DNA of 57,023 nt, from positions 1,250,005 through 1,307,027 of the forward strand of contig BFEA01000011.1 in the NCBI GenBank assembly GCA_003427395.1, given 5' to 3'. The notes under the pieces were generated by a model. That model had not been told where the DNA came from and did not search any database. It worked only from the letters and a program-made list of their open reading frames with translations. Positions 40,765-51,429 of the stretch are shown one piece after another; positions within the stretch are counted from its first letter, which is position 1, and every line of letters begins with the position of its first letter. The position numbers and the translations under genes were made by a program. Source of the stretch: Chara braunii (taxonomy: Eukaryota; Streptophyta; Charophyceae; Charales; Characeae).

Positions 40765-41124
40765 ATGTTAGATCATGGGTCAACGAGGTCCTACATTTCA
40801 GAAAAGGCAGTTAAGAAATTACATCTCGGAACGCGTGTGCAGGACCTACCACGACCTATGATGTATATGCTTGCGGATAAAAACACGATCATTGTCTCTC
40901 AATATGTTCGTCATGTTAAGTGTTATTTTCAAACGAAGGAAAGAAGACAAATATTTCATGAAGTAACCTTCCTCATAGAGAAGAACTTGTTTTTTTACTT
41001 GATTCTGGGAATGGATTGGCACGAGGAGGCTGACCCAAAAATCAAATTCAAAGAAAAGATTGTCAACCTAAAGAATGAAAATTCTAACATGAAAACAATT
41101 AAATTGTTTCAAAGGTCTGGTTAA
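40765..41124 (+). pseudogene. pol: Gypsy element 2: aspartic protease domain
   Basis: The ORF opens MLDHGSTRSYISEKAVKKL. LDHGS(T)RSYI is the retropepsin active-site pattern (L-D-x-G-S/A-x-x-S-F/Y-I). Near the C-terminus, YLILGMDW matches the second conserved hydrophobic-G motif (xILGxDW). The intervening Q-D-L-P...R-H-V-K-C-Y-F pattern is typical of plant gypsy proteases. The domain is about 115 residues, the usual length, and unbroken, though upstream and downstream frames are interrupted. Confidence 0.8.
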
Positions 41125-41329
41125 GACTCATCGTCGTCTTTCTGTTGTATGAGTTTTCGTGCTTTTCAAAGTATGGTCACGAAAAAGAAGTTGGCACATG
41201 ACGTAATGATGATATTTGTAAAGCGAGTCGGTGAGTGTTCTTCGTCCTATCTTCCTTCTATAGAAAAACTTTTAACTGAATTTAAGAACCTACAGACATT
41301 AACCAACGCAGATATCTAGACGTCCTATC

Positions 41330-42065
41330 AAGCACACTATCGAGATCATTCATGGAAGTAAGATTCACAAGGGACCCATCTATCGAATGTTTCCTAGGGA
41401 ACTAGAAGAACTAAATAAATAATTGTGGTGCTCCTGTCTTATTCATGCCCAATGATTGATTATCGCGGGTCAAATTCCATCACTGTGAAAAAAACGCGGA
41501 ACCTCTTCTTCGGATTGATGACTTGTTGGATCAGTTGCATAGATGAAAGTATTTTAGTTAGAAAGATCTGAAGTCAGAATACCTCAAGATCGAGGTGGCA
41601 CCTGAAGATCAACACAAGACAGCCTTCCGAACGAGGTACGACCACTGTGAGCTCGTTGTTATGCCTTTTGGATTCACTAATGCCCCTCTTATTTTTCAAA
41701 GGTCTATGAATGTTTTTTTTTGTCAATGGTTGGATCAGATCATAGTTGTGTATCTCGACGATATCCTCGTGTATAGTAAAACACTTAAGGATCATGAGAA
41801 AAACCTATAAATGGTTCTACAGAAGTTGCGAGAATGCAACTACAAACTGACGCTTAAGAAATATGAGTTTGCTAAATATGAGGTATACCTTAAACACATA
41901 GTAAATGAAGAAGGATTAAACCCTGAAGAGAAGAAAATAACAACAATTTGGGATTGGCCCAGACCCAAGACTGACACTGAACTTATATTTTTTATAAGAT
42001 TAGCTCGTCATTATAGGAATCTTGGTTATGTGACAAAGCTTATGAGTCTGCATTTAAAAAGTTAA
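41330..42065 (+). pseudogene. pol: Gypsy element 2: reverse transcriptase domain (broken)
   Basis: The N-terminal part reads IHGSKIHKGPIYRMFPRELE, then stops. The palm starts around 41570 (DLKSEYLKIEVAPEDQHKTA, FRTRYDHCELVVMPFGFTNA, P). The catalytic box YLDD is present in VVYLDDILVYS (41749-41781). After a TAA at 41808 the same frame continues KLRECNYKLTLKKYEFAK and IVNEEGLNPEEKKITTIWDW, then the thumb/connection. The Asp pair of YLDD is intact; the first catalytic Asp (in KIDLKSGY-type motifs) reads KDLKSEY. At least five stops are in frame. Classified Ty3/gypsy by motif order PR-RT-RH-IN. Confidence 0.85.
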
Positions 42066-42530
42066 AACATGTGTTAACTCACAATCCTGTCTTAAAAATT
42101 GTGGACCTTTCTCTCCCTTTCATTATCACTACTGACGCTAGTCAGTATGGACTTGGGGCGGTGCTACAACAACATGACGACAAGGTATATAGACCCATTG
42201 AGTTTTTTGTCAAAGCGTCTTCCGTTAGATAAAGTGGTTAACTCCACTTACAAAAAGGAATTGTATGTTATAGTTGTAGCTATGAACACATGGAAACACT
42301 ACTTGCTCACGACACACTTCACTGTGTACTTAGACCACTCTACCTTGAAGTGGAAAAAGACTCAACCTTGACTCTCGGACAAGTTAGTCAGATGGTCTAC
42401 ATTCATTGACGCATTCGACTTTGAATCGAAAACTATTAAAGGAAAATATAATATTTTTGCATATGCTTTATCCAAACGATCTGATTTCTTTGGACCTATT
42501 GTCTCTTATCTCGATATTGGGAATAACTTG
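42066..42530 (+). pseudogene. pol: Gypsy element 2: RNase H domain (broken)
   Basis: Frames give LPFIITTDASQYGLGAVLQQ (42113-42173), YRPIEFF, then by frameshift DKVVNSTYKKELYVIVVAMN, HYLLTTHFTVYLDHSTLKW and KYNIFAYALSKRSDFF. The first Asp (TTDAS), the Glu (KKELY) and the third Asp (LDHSTL) are present. The fourth Asp position (VVDALS in relatives) reads AYALS. Two frame changes and a TGA after KKTQP disrupt it. Confidence 0.8.
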
Positions 42531-43528
42531 AAAGATCAAATTCGTAAGGGTTACGTTGATGATCCAATTTGGAGTCCTATCATTGGAACCTTACAAAGAA
42601 ACCCTGAACTATTCCGTGAATATCGAAAGATCTGATTACTTACTTTTCTTCATTGATAAATCCGAAGAAAGACTTTGCATTTCACACAAAGAACAAATCA
42701 AGAGTATGATTATTGGAGAATGCCCCGTAACAGAAGAACACTTCGGATTTATAAAGACATATGTTGATATTAGAGAACTTTTTGAATTGAAAAGAATACA
42801 TGAGGACGTGCTAACCTATTTGCGAACTTATCTTGTTTGCCGAAGGAACAAACCCTCGCATGAGAATATATTGGCACTATTGAGACCACTACCTATCGCG
42901 CCAGATTGATTTTTATGAATCTCACAAAGAGTCGGAATGACAACAGTCAATTATGTAAATATGTTATTTTCATTTCTTTGCCTGTCGAAGCAAGAACAAA
43001 ACTCGTTATCCAGAAATTTCAAATCCAATGGATTTCATATTATGAATTTCAAAAAGTCATATTCTCTGATCGGGATTTACGTTTCACTGGCCCACAATGG
43101 CAAAAGTTGATGGAGATGTATGACACCCGATTGACCATGTCGTCAGGAAGACACCCTGAAACGAATGGACGAACTGAACAGATGAAAAGTATGTGCCAAC
43201 AACTTTTGTGAATGTACGTGCAACGAGATTAGATAGATTGGGATCAGAACTTGCCTAAGATTGCTAGTGCGTACAACAACAGAGTCCATACTGTCACCAA
43301 CAGAATCCCGAACGCACTTCACAAAGGATGGAAGTCACGTCGTCCCATGAATGCTCTGACACGGGACCGAGTCCAACAACTACCCAAGGAACACGAGAAT
43401 TTTCAGTTTTGTATGAAGGAGATATAAAAAAAGTCAAGGAAAACATTCAGAAAATCCAACTACAAATTATTCAACAGGCTAATAAACATCGTCGGCTATC
43501 AGAGTTCAAAGAAGGAGATCTTGTTTGA
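42531..43528 (+). pseudogene. pol: Gypsy element 2: integrase (broken)
   Basis: LCISHKEQIKSMIIGECPVT and EEHFGFIKTYVDI correspond to the HHCC zinc region. One His (EEHFGF) is kept; the first reads P (ECPVTEEH instead of ExHDxxGH), and YLVCRRNKP has lost one Cys of CxxC. The core has VIFSDRDLRFTG (second Asp) and GRHPETNGRTEQM with the catalytic Glu retained. The first Asp region is scrambled around 42905. VLYEGDIKKVKENIQKIQLQ and EFKEGDLV follow, with TGA in place of Trp at the end. Overall inactive. Confidence 0.8.
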
Positions 43529-43940
43529 GTAAAGTCCAAAGAATTTTCCTTAGAAGAAAATGTATCATTGAAGCTACTAACTATCTACTACAAACCTTAG
43601 GAAGTTCTCAAGGTGATAAAATTTATTGATGGCCAATTATATAGAATAGATGTACCCCTGCACCTCAAGACATGTCCTGTCTTTCACGCGTCTAAGCTAC
43701 GACCATATGTAGAAGGTCATGATTTTCCCAACATGCCATCTATGTTTCCTCCTTCAATGGATAGTGACTATGAAGTTGAAAAAATACTTAAGCATTGATA
43801 ATTTTCTACAGGTGGCAAAGGTTGACCACAAAAGCAGTTCAAGGTAAAGTTTAAGTATCGACCCCCGTCTGAAGCTCGATGGTTTAGCAAGGAGGAGTTT
43901 TTACCTGCTGCTCCATATAGTCTATGCATATGAGCGTGGT
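43529..43940 (+). pseudogene. pol: Gypsy element 2: integrase C-terminus and chromodomain-like tail
   Basis: The translation reads VKSKEFSLEENVSLKL, YYKP-stop-EVLK (Trp expected), FIDGQLYRIDVPLHLKTCPV, FHASKLRPY, then YEVEKILKH, two stops, FSTGGKG and KQFKVKFKYRPPSEARWFSK, EEFL. YEVEKIL...VKFK...SEARWFSKEEFL follows the chromodomain pattern (VEKIL...VKWKG...SEATWEPEENL), so the element belongs with chromoviruses. The aromatic cage is only partly preserved. Confidence 0.75.
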
Positions 43941-45047
43941 TTAAAAGAGAATTAAGTTTAAAGAATTATTGCGATGAAACTCGAAAATTGGGCCAGCAGG
44001 AACGCAATAAACCGCTTAAATATGCCTATGTCGTCAGCAAGAGGTGCCACTCGCAGGCCAGAAAATGGCCTCAAGGTTTTGTGCCCGATCGTCGAAACAG
44101 GGCCCCTGAAATGAGGCTTTAGAGACCCTGCACCCGACAATTGCTCGAAATCAACTCTAAATTGGAAAACTGATGCTCATGAGTCAAAGTCTTCACGAAC
44201 CCAGTCCAGGCCACTGATCAGACACACACACTTGGTTGCATGTACGTATGCAGGCAACATTCGGTCCAAGTAGAAGTCTGCAATTGTACGAGATCCAGGT
44301 CGTCGGCTGCAAGTCAATCTAAGCCTTTGTATGGGAGAGACCAGAGGCTGGTCAACGTAAAGTCAACATTATTTATTGACCCAGCCCCTGGTGGTCAACA
44401 TTCATTCTTGCCTTGCTGCTTGACGTTGGCACGACACTGACTTGATGTTGGTTGGACGCTGGCTCCACGTTGGCATTGTGCGACGACGACGCGAGACTGT
44501 TGCTTTGCGTGCTTGCGCCTCTCTCCTTCTGGCGCCAACTGTCTTCTTCGATGCTGACATGGCACTTGCCTCGCTGTCTTTGGCATTGTTGACATGGCGC
44601 ATGCCACACTGTCTACGACACAGATTGAGAATGCGACAAGGATATCAGGATCTCTGGGATTGATTGAGTGAGAGAGAGGGAAACTTACATGTTGCTGTTG
44701 TCGACATTGCGTGCTGCAGAGATGTCTTCACAGGAGATTTGTGCCTACGTGGCACTATGTCCTGATTAGATTTCGTCAGACTCGATTCTGGGACACTGTT
44801 TGTTGGCGTGGATGTGGAAACACGCACGATGAAGAAGTGGGGATTGAGGGAGTTCTATCTACGTGGACATTGATGGATACTTTGTCTTCCACCCTCTAAG
44901 TCTATTTTTCCTACTTCCTACTTCGCCTTATGGTTACGAGACATTGTATTACAGATCACATTTCACGATTATTGGAGACATTTATCAACACTGAGTTATC
45001 TTGTATTTCGACACTTGATGAGTTTCCTCTTGACTGGGTTTATTACA
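43941..45047 (+). mobile_element. Putative 3' LTR region of element 2
   Basis: Noncoding sequence after the pol stop, ending GATGAGTTTCCTCTTGACTG then GGTTTATTACA at 45047. That end is nearly the same as the LTR-like ends at 36856 and 37354 (GAGTTTCCTCCTGACTG...CATTACA). The rest is not clearly alignable with 36015-36856, so the LTRs are either old or from different subfamilies. The left end is not defined. Confidence 0.45.
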
Positions 45048-45365
45048 CTTGCCTCCAATAAAGGGTTTTGAACTGCGGATGCGCTGGTGTTACCAAATAG
45101 CTATACTTCCCCCATACATTTGCCAAATCGCTGAGTAGTTGGAAGTTATTTCAACGCAGGTCCCACGTTGAGTCTTTCACCGGTCGTTGAAAACACTGTA
45201 AAACGACATTGAACCGCCGTAAAATGGCATCGAACGGCCCGTTTATCGCAATCACTGCAGCCCGAGAGTATTATTTCCTCAGACAAAAAATAACCAAAAA
45301 AGGACACTCAAAGTATGGCGTTGTAGATCTTTTCGAGATCTACAACCATATATTTGTTATCTTAT
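45048..45365. other. No gene recognised
   Basis: Short stretch between the LTR-like end and the AT-rich duplication. Confidence 0.5.
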
Positions 45366-45491
45366 TTTTTGAAGTTTCACTATATTTAATATATATATAT
45401 ATATATCGTCAAATAGAACTGCCCGGTAAACCGTAGGCAGAGAGGGAGAAGAGGACAACAAACGAGGGGCTGTGACAAACTGTTTCGTCGG

Positions 45492-45539
<48 letters not shown>

Positions 45540-45666
45540 TGAAGTTTCACTATATTTAATATATATATATATATATCGTCAAATAGAACTGCCCGGTAAA
45601 CCGTAGGCAGAGAGGGAGAAGAGGACAACAAACGAGGGGCTGTGACAAACTGTTTCGTCGGAGTTT
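45366..45666 (+). repeat. Exact 131-bp tandem duplication around a (TA)n tract
   Basis: 45366-45496 and 45536-45666 read identically, including an internal (AT)n run, separated by (TA)n at 45497-45535. Perfect identity among otherwise decayed repeats suggests a very recent event or an assembly duplication at a microsatellite. Confidence 0.9.
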
Positions 45667-45723
45667 CACCGACTCATCAGGAGGCTGAACCCTCAACAGT
45701 CTGCAGAATCCCCTCACTGATTA

Positions 45724-45726
<3 letters not shown>

Positions 45727-45767
<41 letters not shown>
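45727..45767. repeat. (TA)n microsatellite
   Basis: About 20 TA units. Confidence 0.95.
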
Positions 45768-45769
<2 letters not shown>

Positions 45770-46745
45770 ATGAAATTGCAAGGAGGATGAACGATTGCGA
45801 ACTTCAGAAATCAAACAGCATCATACACATAAGACCAGATAGTCGTGACCTCGAACCAATAGAAGAATTGCATCACGAATTTCACCAAATAAGAGTACAG
45901 TAAAAACTCATAATTGACAATGTTGGAATAGTTTCATCATCAGGAACAAAGAACCAATCTCAATATCCTATCTAGCGCTCTGCGCCCAGACTACGAATGA
46001 CAGATCCTATCTAGCCTAGACTACAATGTCGTTGATGACGTCAGCAACTTCCCCAAAGTACGAGCAGATCTCAGCCAATGTCGTCGCCTCAAGCGTCAGG
46101 TATGTCTCTCGTATCACTCACAACGTCGATCCCCAACTCACAGATGCCACATGCACCCAAGGACCACCATGCGCCCCATCCAAAATACAACAGCGTGCCT
46201 CAACTTTGGTTGCCTGCTCCTTCCAGCTCGCCCGTGAGCATGTGAACGCTGGTCAGCGATAACTCAGCAGCGCTTGCGCACGATGCATCCAGTGTCCGAA
46301 TGCCCTATGCATGGGCAGGCACTTTCCTAAATGGAAGTGGCCTGCCTGCTTGCATGCAGCTTGGCTGTGCTGGGCCCCTGCCAAGAAGCTTCCAGTAGGC
46401 CTAGAGAGGTTGAGCCTCAGTCCAAACGAATCATGCCTTGGGCCTGTGGTGGTTACCCGTATCCAACTATTTGTGGCTTGTGTTCAGCAGCGAATCTGAC
46501 TCAGGACCTGCCTTTGTTGCATCGGAAAGAGGCAGCCTGGGCCTGAGCGCTCTCAACCAACTGGCGCTGCGCAACTGCCTGAATTTCCCCAGTTGCGTGG
46601 TGACCCCAAAAATGGCTTGTAGGCCTTGGTCAAGTCTGCCTTCACTTATGGCGGTCGACTGTGCTGAAAAGAGGGCCCAGTAGGGCGTATCGAGGCCTTG
46701 TGCCTCGCATTCCCTCCTCCATACTTCGCTAGTCCTCTGAGAAGT
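45768..46745. other. 3' flank of gypsy element 3; no gene
   Basis: It follows the element 3 pol stop on the minus strand and probably holds its 3' LTR, but I found no LTR boundary or partner. Plus-strand ORFs (46311-46683) are unsupported. Confidence 0.4.
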
Positions 46746-47304
46746 TCAATCTTCAATAATCTGGCGCTTTCCCTTCTGAAGAGACTTTTCATATTCGGCC
46801 ACAACCCGAGGAGCGGTCTGCATCAATTCCTCCCTGGTAAACCAACGATCCTCCTTTCGGTCAGTGTGATGTCTGAACCGAACCCGATACTGCAGCTTCG
46901 ATTTCGGAGGACGTCCCATGCCTGTCGGTCTTGGAACTGACATTTCCTTGTGGTCAACGAAGCCGTCGATGTCGACCTCTCCATCCATGGTTAGGGGCAG
47001 CATTAAGCGACGAGAGGGAAACTGATCTGTTTCTTTGTAAGGTGCAAGCTTGGAGGTGTGGAAATTAGGGTAAGTGCGTAAGTGACCAGGGATGCGAATA
47101 ACATAAGAAGGGCCATCCCGGTTCATCCCCAACGACATCTAGAACCTCCTATGGTCCAAAGTACTGTGGCATGAGCTTGCGGGAGATCTGGTGCTCCTGT
47201 TCCAGTTCGGAGGACTTAACCCAGTCTCTTTCTCCTACCTGGAATATAGATGGGCGGCGGTGTTTGTTTTCTGATTCTATCATCGCCTCCTTTGCTTTAT
47301 CCAT
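46746..47304 (-). pseudogene. pol: Gypsy element 3: integrase C-terminus and tail
   Basis: Read on the minus strand from 47304: MDKAKEAMIESENKHRRPSI, FQVGERDWVKSSELEQEHQI, LMPQYFGP-stop-EVLDV (TAG where the family has Trp). Then a frameshift near 47130 leads into RDGPSYVIRIPGHLRTYPNF, HTSKLAPYK and a tail with GEVDIDGFVDHKEM, GRPPKSKLQYRVRFRHHTD and DRWFTREELMQTAPRVVAEY. The tail matches elements 1 and 2 (RWF-T/S-x-E-E-L/F) and is chromodomain-like. One stop and one frameshift make it inactive. Confidence 0.8.
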
Positions 47305-48114
47305 CTACTCAACAGCCTGCTGCATCATGCGCTCATACCGATAAGCAAACTCTCTTGATGCAGCAGATGGGTGATTCTTAGGTAGTAGGAAGTCCAAAGG
47401 CATTCTAAGCTTGAAAGTCGGTAGCAAGTTGTTCGGACTCACTTCCGTAGCGTTGTGCACAACGTTGTTGTACACGTTGGTGATGAGAGCAAGTTTCTCA
47501 TCCCAGTCTACCTGATTTGGCTTGATGTAATGCCTCAACAGGTGTTGTACAACGCGGTTCAACTGCTCTGCCTGCCCATTCGCCTCTGGGTGATTGCCTG
47601 ATGTCATTTGCAACTGCGTGCCCTGTTCTTCAACTGTAATTTTCCACAGTTCACTGGTGAATCGCACATCCCGGTCACTAACTATAGACTTAGGCAGCCT
47701 GAAATCTCTGACCCAGTTCTCTTTGAACAACTTGATCATATACTCAGTTTTAGCTGTTTCAGACATTCCGACTAACCTAGCATACTTACTAAATTTATCC
47801 ACGATGAGGTCGATGTACCTCATGCCACTCTTGCTGGTGACTGACGTATCCATGAAATCCATGGACAGGCTTTCACCAGGCCTTTTCGGAATGGGAAGGG
47901 GCTTGAGCAGCCCAAGAGGAGCACGTGTCCGGGGCTTGCCACGTTGAGAAACTTGACAAGTCTTGAGATACAGTTTGGCATCTTTCATCATCGTGGGCCA
48001 CCAGAACCGTTGCAACACATTGGCCGCAGTCTTCTTGAAACCAAAATGTCCCGTGGCATCGTGACTCTCACCTAAAAGTAAACTACGCAAAAACTCTCTA
48101 TTAGGAACACACAA
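47305..48114 (-). pseudogene. pol: Gypsy element 3: integrase zinc region and catalytic core
   Basis: A 269-codon uninterrupted stretch starts MCVPNREFLRSLLLGESHDA. The zinc region ESHDATGHFG...TCQVSQRGKP keeps both His and the first Cys, but the second Cys of CxxC is Ser. The DDE core is complete: SMDFMDTSV (first Asp), IVSDRDVRFTSELW (second Asp) and HPEANGQAEQLNRV (catalytic Glu). It continues in frame from the RNase H ORF upstream, separated by a single TAG. It is the best preserved integrase core in the window, but the polyprotein carries four stops in all. Confidence 0.88.
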
Positions 48115-48132
48115 ACGTTTATTCTCGGCCTT

Positions 48133-48555
48133 CTAAAAAAATAACAAGTCGTTGACCAAATCGAACTTGGCAGGAGTCACCTTCTCCTTCGCCTCGAGTC
48201 TGCGTATGATCTTGGACATGAACTGGTCCTCACGATAGGCTTCCACCAAAGAGCGAGTGACATCGTCCGCAAGCCCAAACTCAGTGATCAACGCACCGGA
48301 GAAGTCTGGCCTACGTGACAGCGTGTCATCAACTTTGTTGTACTCACCTTCGAGATACTGGGGCTCGAAGTCATACTGCTCAATGACTTCGATCCAGTGT
48401 TTCAGCGCATCAGAGAGTACATGTTGTGTTCTCATCCACTTCAGGGTCTGATGATCAGTCCTGACGATGAAGAACCTCCCAAGGAGATAGTGTCTCCAAT
48501 GGGTTAGCGCTTTATAGATCGCGTACAACTCGTTCTCATAGGTGGACTTAACCAA
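48133..48555 (-). pseudogene. pol: Gypsy element 3: RNase H domain
   Basis: The minus-strand frame reads MVKSTYENELYAIYKALTHW, HYLLGRFFIVRTDHQTLKWM, VIEQYDFEPQYLEGEYNKVD and DTLSRRPDFSG. The catalytic Glu (ENELYA), Asp (RTDHQTL) and Asp (NKVDDTLS) are present; the first Asp lies in the preceding ORF (VTTDASQYG). It is in the same frame as the RT and integrase pieces and bounded by TAG codons on both sides (near 48559 and 48133), so the polyprotein is interrupted but otherwise continuous. Confidence 0.85.
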
Positions 48556-48558
48556 CTT

Positions 48559-49005
48559 CTAAGAGGGCATCTTTTTGGACATGTATTCCACTGGCCTCAA
48601 CTTTGGCCCCTCCTGCTGCGCTAGCACGGCACCAATGCCATATTGGCTGGCATCCGTGGTTACAATGAACGGCTTGTCAGGATCAGGAAGTTTCAAGACC
48701 TCATGATGCGTCAACGCATGCTTCAAATGTCTGAAACCAGCCTCGCATCTGTCAGTCCACTCCCATGGGGTGTCAAGGCGGGTCAGGTCAGTCAAAGAAG
48801 CGGCCACTATGCTATAGTTCTTAATAAAGTTACGGTAGTAGTCGGTCATCCCTAAGAAATACCTCATCTCAGTCAGAGACTGAGGACACGGCCAGTCACG
48901 AATGTTGACCACCTTCGCGTTATCGGGCTTCAAACCCTTCGCGGAAATCTCATGACCCAAGTAATAGTCCACGATCCCTCGTAGCACGAATTCCGCTCAC
49001 CTCCC
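48559..49005 (-). pseudogene. pol: Gypsy element 3: RT C-terminus (5'-truncated)
   Basis: From about 49005 the minus strand reads AEFVLRGIVDYYLGHEISAK, GLKPDNAKVVNIRDWPCPQS, MRYFLGMTDYYRNFIKNYS, then PFIVTTDASQYGIGAVLAQQ (start of RNase H) and PVEYMSKKMPS-stop. The RT palm with YLDD is absent: homology begins abruptly at about 49005 next to unrelated sequence, so the element was cut there. The TAG after KKMPS falls at a site where Gln is plausible (the same site as in element 1). Confidence 0.85.
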
Positions 49006-49889
49006 CTCTCCACTTTGAAATAGTAATAAGAGAGGGAACGCGCGCATGCCCCAGCACCCAAGAAGATTTGACGTCAACAGGGAAGACTTGAACGATTGCT
49101 CCGTTTAAAAACCCGACTCAGTCTCCCGACACTCAGAATGTACCTATATTGGGTGGAGCTCACGAAAACCAGTTGTGTTACTCATGCTGAACTGAGCCCA
49201 TCCACACTCACTTCTCTCGTAGGCTTGCACCGTCCTGGCGTGCGAACAAGAAGCGCTTTCGAGACCAATCTTCTCAGGGGATACGTATGAGATGATACAG
49301 GGCAGATTATACTGATAAGTACTCAAGAAGCTACGGAGGCTGGTTATCCTGGCAAGTCACAGAAGCTAACCGCGACTCGTCAGTCCAGAAATGTTTTGAG
49401 CGAGAGCATGGACAACGATTGAAGCTAAAACTGATGTACGCAGTCCGAGCACCTCCCGCTCATTCTTGCACATCATTCATCACGGTCACCTCTCCAACTC
49501 ATCACTCGCAGCAGTCCAGTTGACATCACCACCTCCCACCTGCTCACTCGTCTCGCTCTCCCCTCTTCACCCTCCTTCTCTGTTAACTGCCTTAGCACAC
49601 GTTAGCCTTTTGCTTCATGCCTAGCGGCTTCCATCCTAGAACGACCCTCGCCAGCAGAGTCTCTCAAGAAAACAATGCCTCGCACGATGACTAGACGAGT
49701 CACAGTGGTGCGAGAGCGCTTGACGTCAACAGCAAACTCCCAGGCTAGCGTGTCCCTCCCTGCGCCTCACCAGCACACTTTGACCGCTCCCTCTCACAGG
49801 ACACGCCACCTGTCGCGCGCGAACTCATTGCCCTCTCTCTACTTGTCTCTCAGAATAGCACGTCTTGACCCTCTCTGGGCGTTGCTCCC
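49006..49889. other. No gene recognised; 3' flank of element D copy 2
   Basis: GC-rich, C/T-rich sequence. CACCTGTCGC followed by CGCG near 49807-49820 matches 13320-13332 beside copy 1, so D homology extends somewhat beyond the ORF. Confidence 0.45.
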
Positions 49890-50417
49890 TCACACACGTC
49901 CTTTCCCCCTATTTTGCTTCTCTCTCGTCCCGCGGCCCCTCGGCGTCAGTTGTCGAGAGCTGGCCTCAGGTCCCACTTCCACTGGGTTTGCCGCTCGGTG
50001 ATGCCTTTGGATCTCACCTGGTCTGTTCCAGGACCTGAGATCTGTTTCCCGATCTGCATCACTCATCTCACTTTCTCCTCCCGAGTCTCTGTCCTGGTAG
50101 ACCTGTTCCAGGCCCGCTATGTCCATCGAGGTTTCAGTTTCGTGGTAGGCCACCGTTATTCGTAGCCTTGCTGTCACTCCATCCCGCCTACAGCGTCTCT
50201 CCGATCGGTCCCTCGCCTCTGAAATCGCGTCTTGCAGCTTCGGGTTAGTCCGCATTTCCCCTTCTCTTGCTCCCTCCACGTTGATCTTCAATACCAACTC
50301 ATCTCCACCGTCATAGTTGAGTATGACGGTGATCCAGGGTCCTTCCCTGGACAGGGGCTTCCAACGGGCCTGGTGATACCAGTACCCGGGCCTGTACCCA
50401 TGCAATGCCATAGTCAC
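49890..50417 (-). CDS. Element D protein, copy 2 (intact 175-codon ORF, family unknown)
   Basis: The ORF begins MTMALHGYRPGYWYHQARW and is open to its stop at 49890. Residues 7-88 form a compact conserved part: GYRP, W.P...EG....V.L.Y, L.INVEGAREGEMR, EARDRSERRCRRDGVTA, RITVAYHE. The alternating hydrophobic pattern suggests beta strands. Residues 90-175 are acidic, then Arg/Gln/Pro-rich and probably disordered. Copy 1 (13880-13353) has the same codon length and conserves the first part. A TATA-like box CCTATAAAAG lies about 155 bp upstream, again as in copy 1. No known domain, signal peptide or membrane segment. The start at 50417 is supported by alignment with copy 1. It may be an ORF of a mobile element or a duplicated host gene. 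Confidence 0.6.
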   Translation of the reverse strand: MTMALHGYRPGYWYHQARWKPLSREGPWITVILNYDGGDELVLKINVEGAREGEMRTNPKLQDAISEARDRSERRCRRDGVTARLRITVAYHETETSMDIAGLEQVYQDRDSGGESEMSDADRETDLRSWNRPGEIQRHHRAANPVEVGPEASSRQLTPRGRGTREKQNRGKGRV

Positions 50418-50570
50418 TCGAAATAGCCAAGAACTTAGTCTCCAGGCACTTGCACGGAGACAGCCCCCTTACAGGCCCCGAAGCTCCGCTCTTTCCCTCG
50501 TCTCCGGCTCACAGCGCTAGTGCAGCGGAAATACTCTGCGACTAGCGTGCGTACAACTAAACTCTTCTCT

Positions 50571-50580
50571 CTTTTATAGG
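50571..50580 (-). promoter_or_regulatory. TATA-like box upstream of element D ORF, copy 2
   Basis: CCTATAAAAG on the minus strand, at a position equivalent to 14021-14031 of copy 1. Confidence 0.55.
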
Positions 50581-50849
50581 TCGTAACCCCGTGTTGTGAA
50601 TGAGGGCTTCGAGTGCTTTTCAAACTTCAGCACTCAAATTCCTATAACTCCTAAAACAACTCTGTGAAAGAAAAAGAAATACGAGACGCCAACGGTCAAA
50701 CTCATCCCCGCAGACCAGACACAGTGGTCCCATAATGGGTTACTAGTGGGTGCTCGCCTTTCTTTAAAACCCATAGTCTGGCTTACCACCATTGGGTACC
50801 CATGTCCGATGGTAAGGAGGGGGTTAATCGGCGCTCACTCTCAGACCAA

Positions 50850-51360
50850 ATAAACGGGGCCGGCCAACTAGGACCACAGATCAAAATCCGAACTGTTGGC
50901 CTCCCCATGATATGACAGAAACTGGGGAAAAGGAAGGCCGCGCCTGAAGACTGGTAAAGTAATAATAACAATAATAATAATGAGAATAATAATATTAATT
51001 GCTGAAAAGGAAAGGGTGGCGTTCCCATAATTCCTCCGCGCAACACCCTTGCCAGAACAGCGACCCACATTCATGCACAAGTCTAGCACTCGATTTTCAA
51101 CATTTTTCGTTCCTCTTCTTTCTCTTACTAATTTTTCTCCTTTTAGTCCTCACTGTATCTGCTCCTTATCCTGGCCATCGGGGTCCGCGCGATTCAGACA
51201 AATAGGTCTGGTATGGGCAGTATACGAGGGGTCAGGTAGGACCCAGACCATAAAACCTGTTGCAGTCTAAAATTTGAATCGGCAACCCTCCCTATGAAGT
51301 AACAAAACTATTGTTGAGAAACTAAGAATAGGAAAATTATAACAATAACAACAATAGACA
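50850..51360 (-). repeat. Element D module with ATT-rich tract, two copies
   Basis: 50850-51000 and 51220-51360 are each related to 14460-14620: an AT-rich (ATT/AAC)n tract then, on the minus strand, GGAGGCCAACAGTTCGGATT or GGGAGGGTTGCCGATTCAAA, B-box-like. The extra copy explains most of the roughly 180-bp greater ORF-to-tail distance in copy 2. Confidence 0.5.
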
Positions 51361-51429
51361 GGAAATCATAGCATCTCAGTGACTTGCGGCCTCAGGGTTT
51401 TCCCCATACAAAAGCGGGCTTAAATCTTG

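Noticed and set aside
46746-48987. TAG as a recoded sense codon in element 3, since its four stops are all TAG
   Set aside because: Elements 1 and 2 have TAA and TGA at equivalent Trp/Gln sites and element 3 also has a frameshift; deamination explains all cases more simply.
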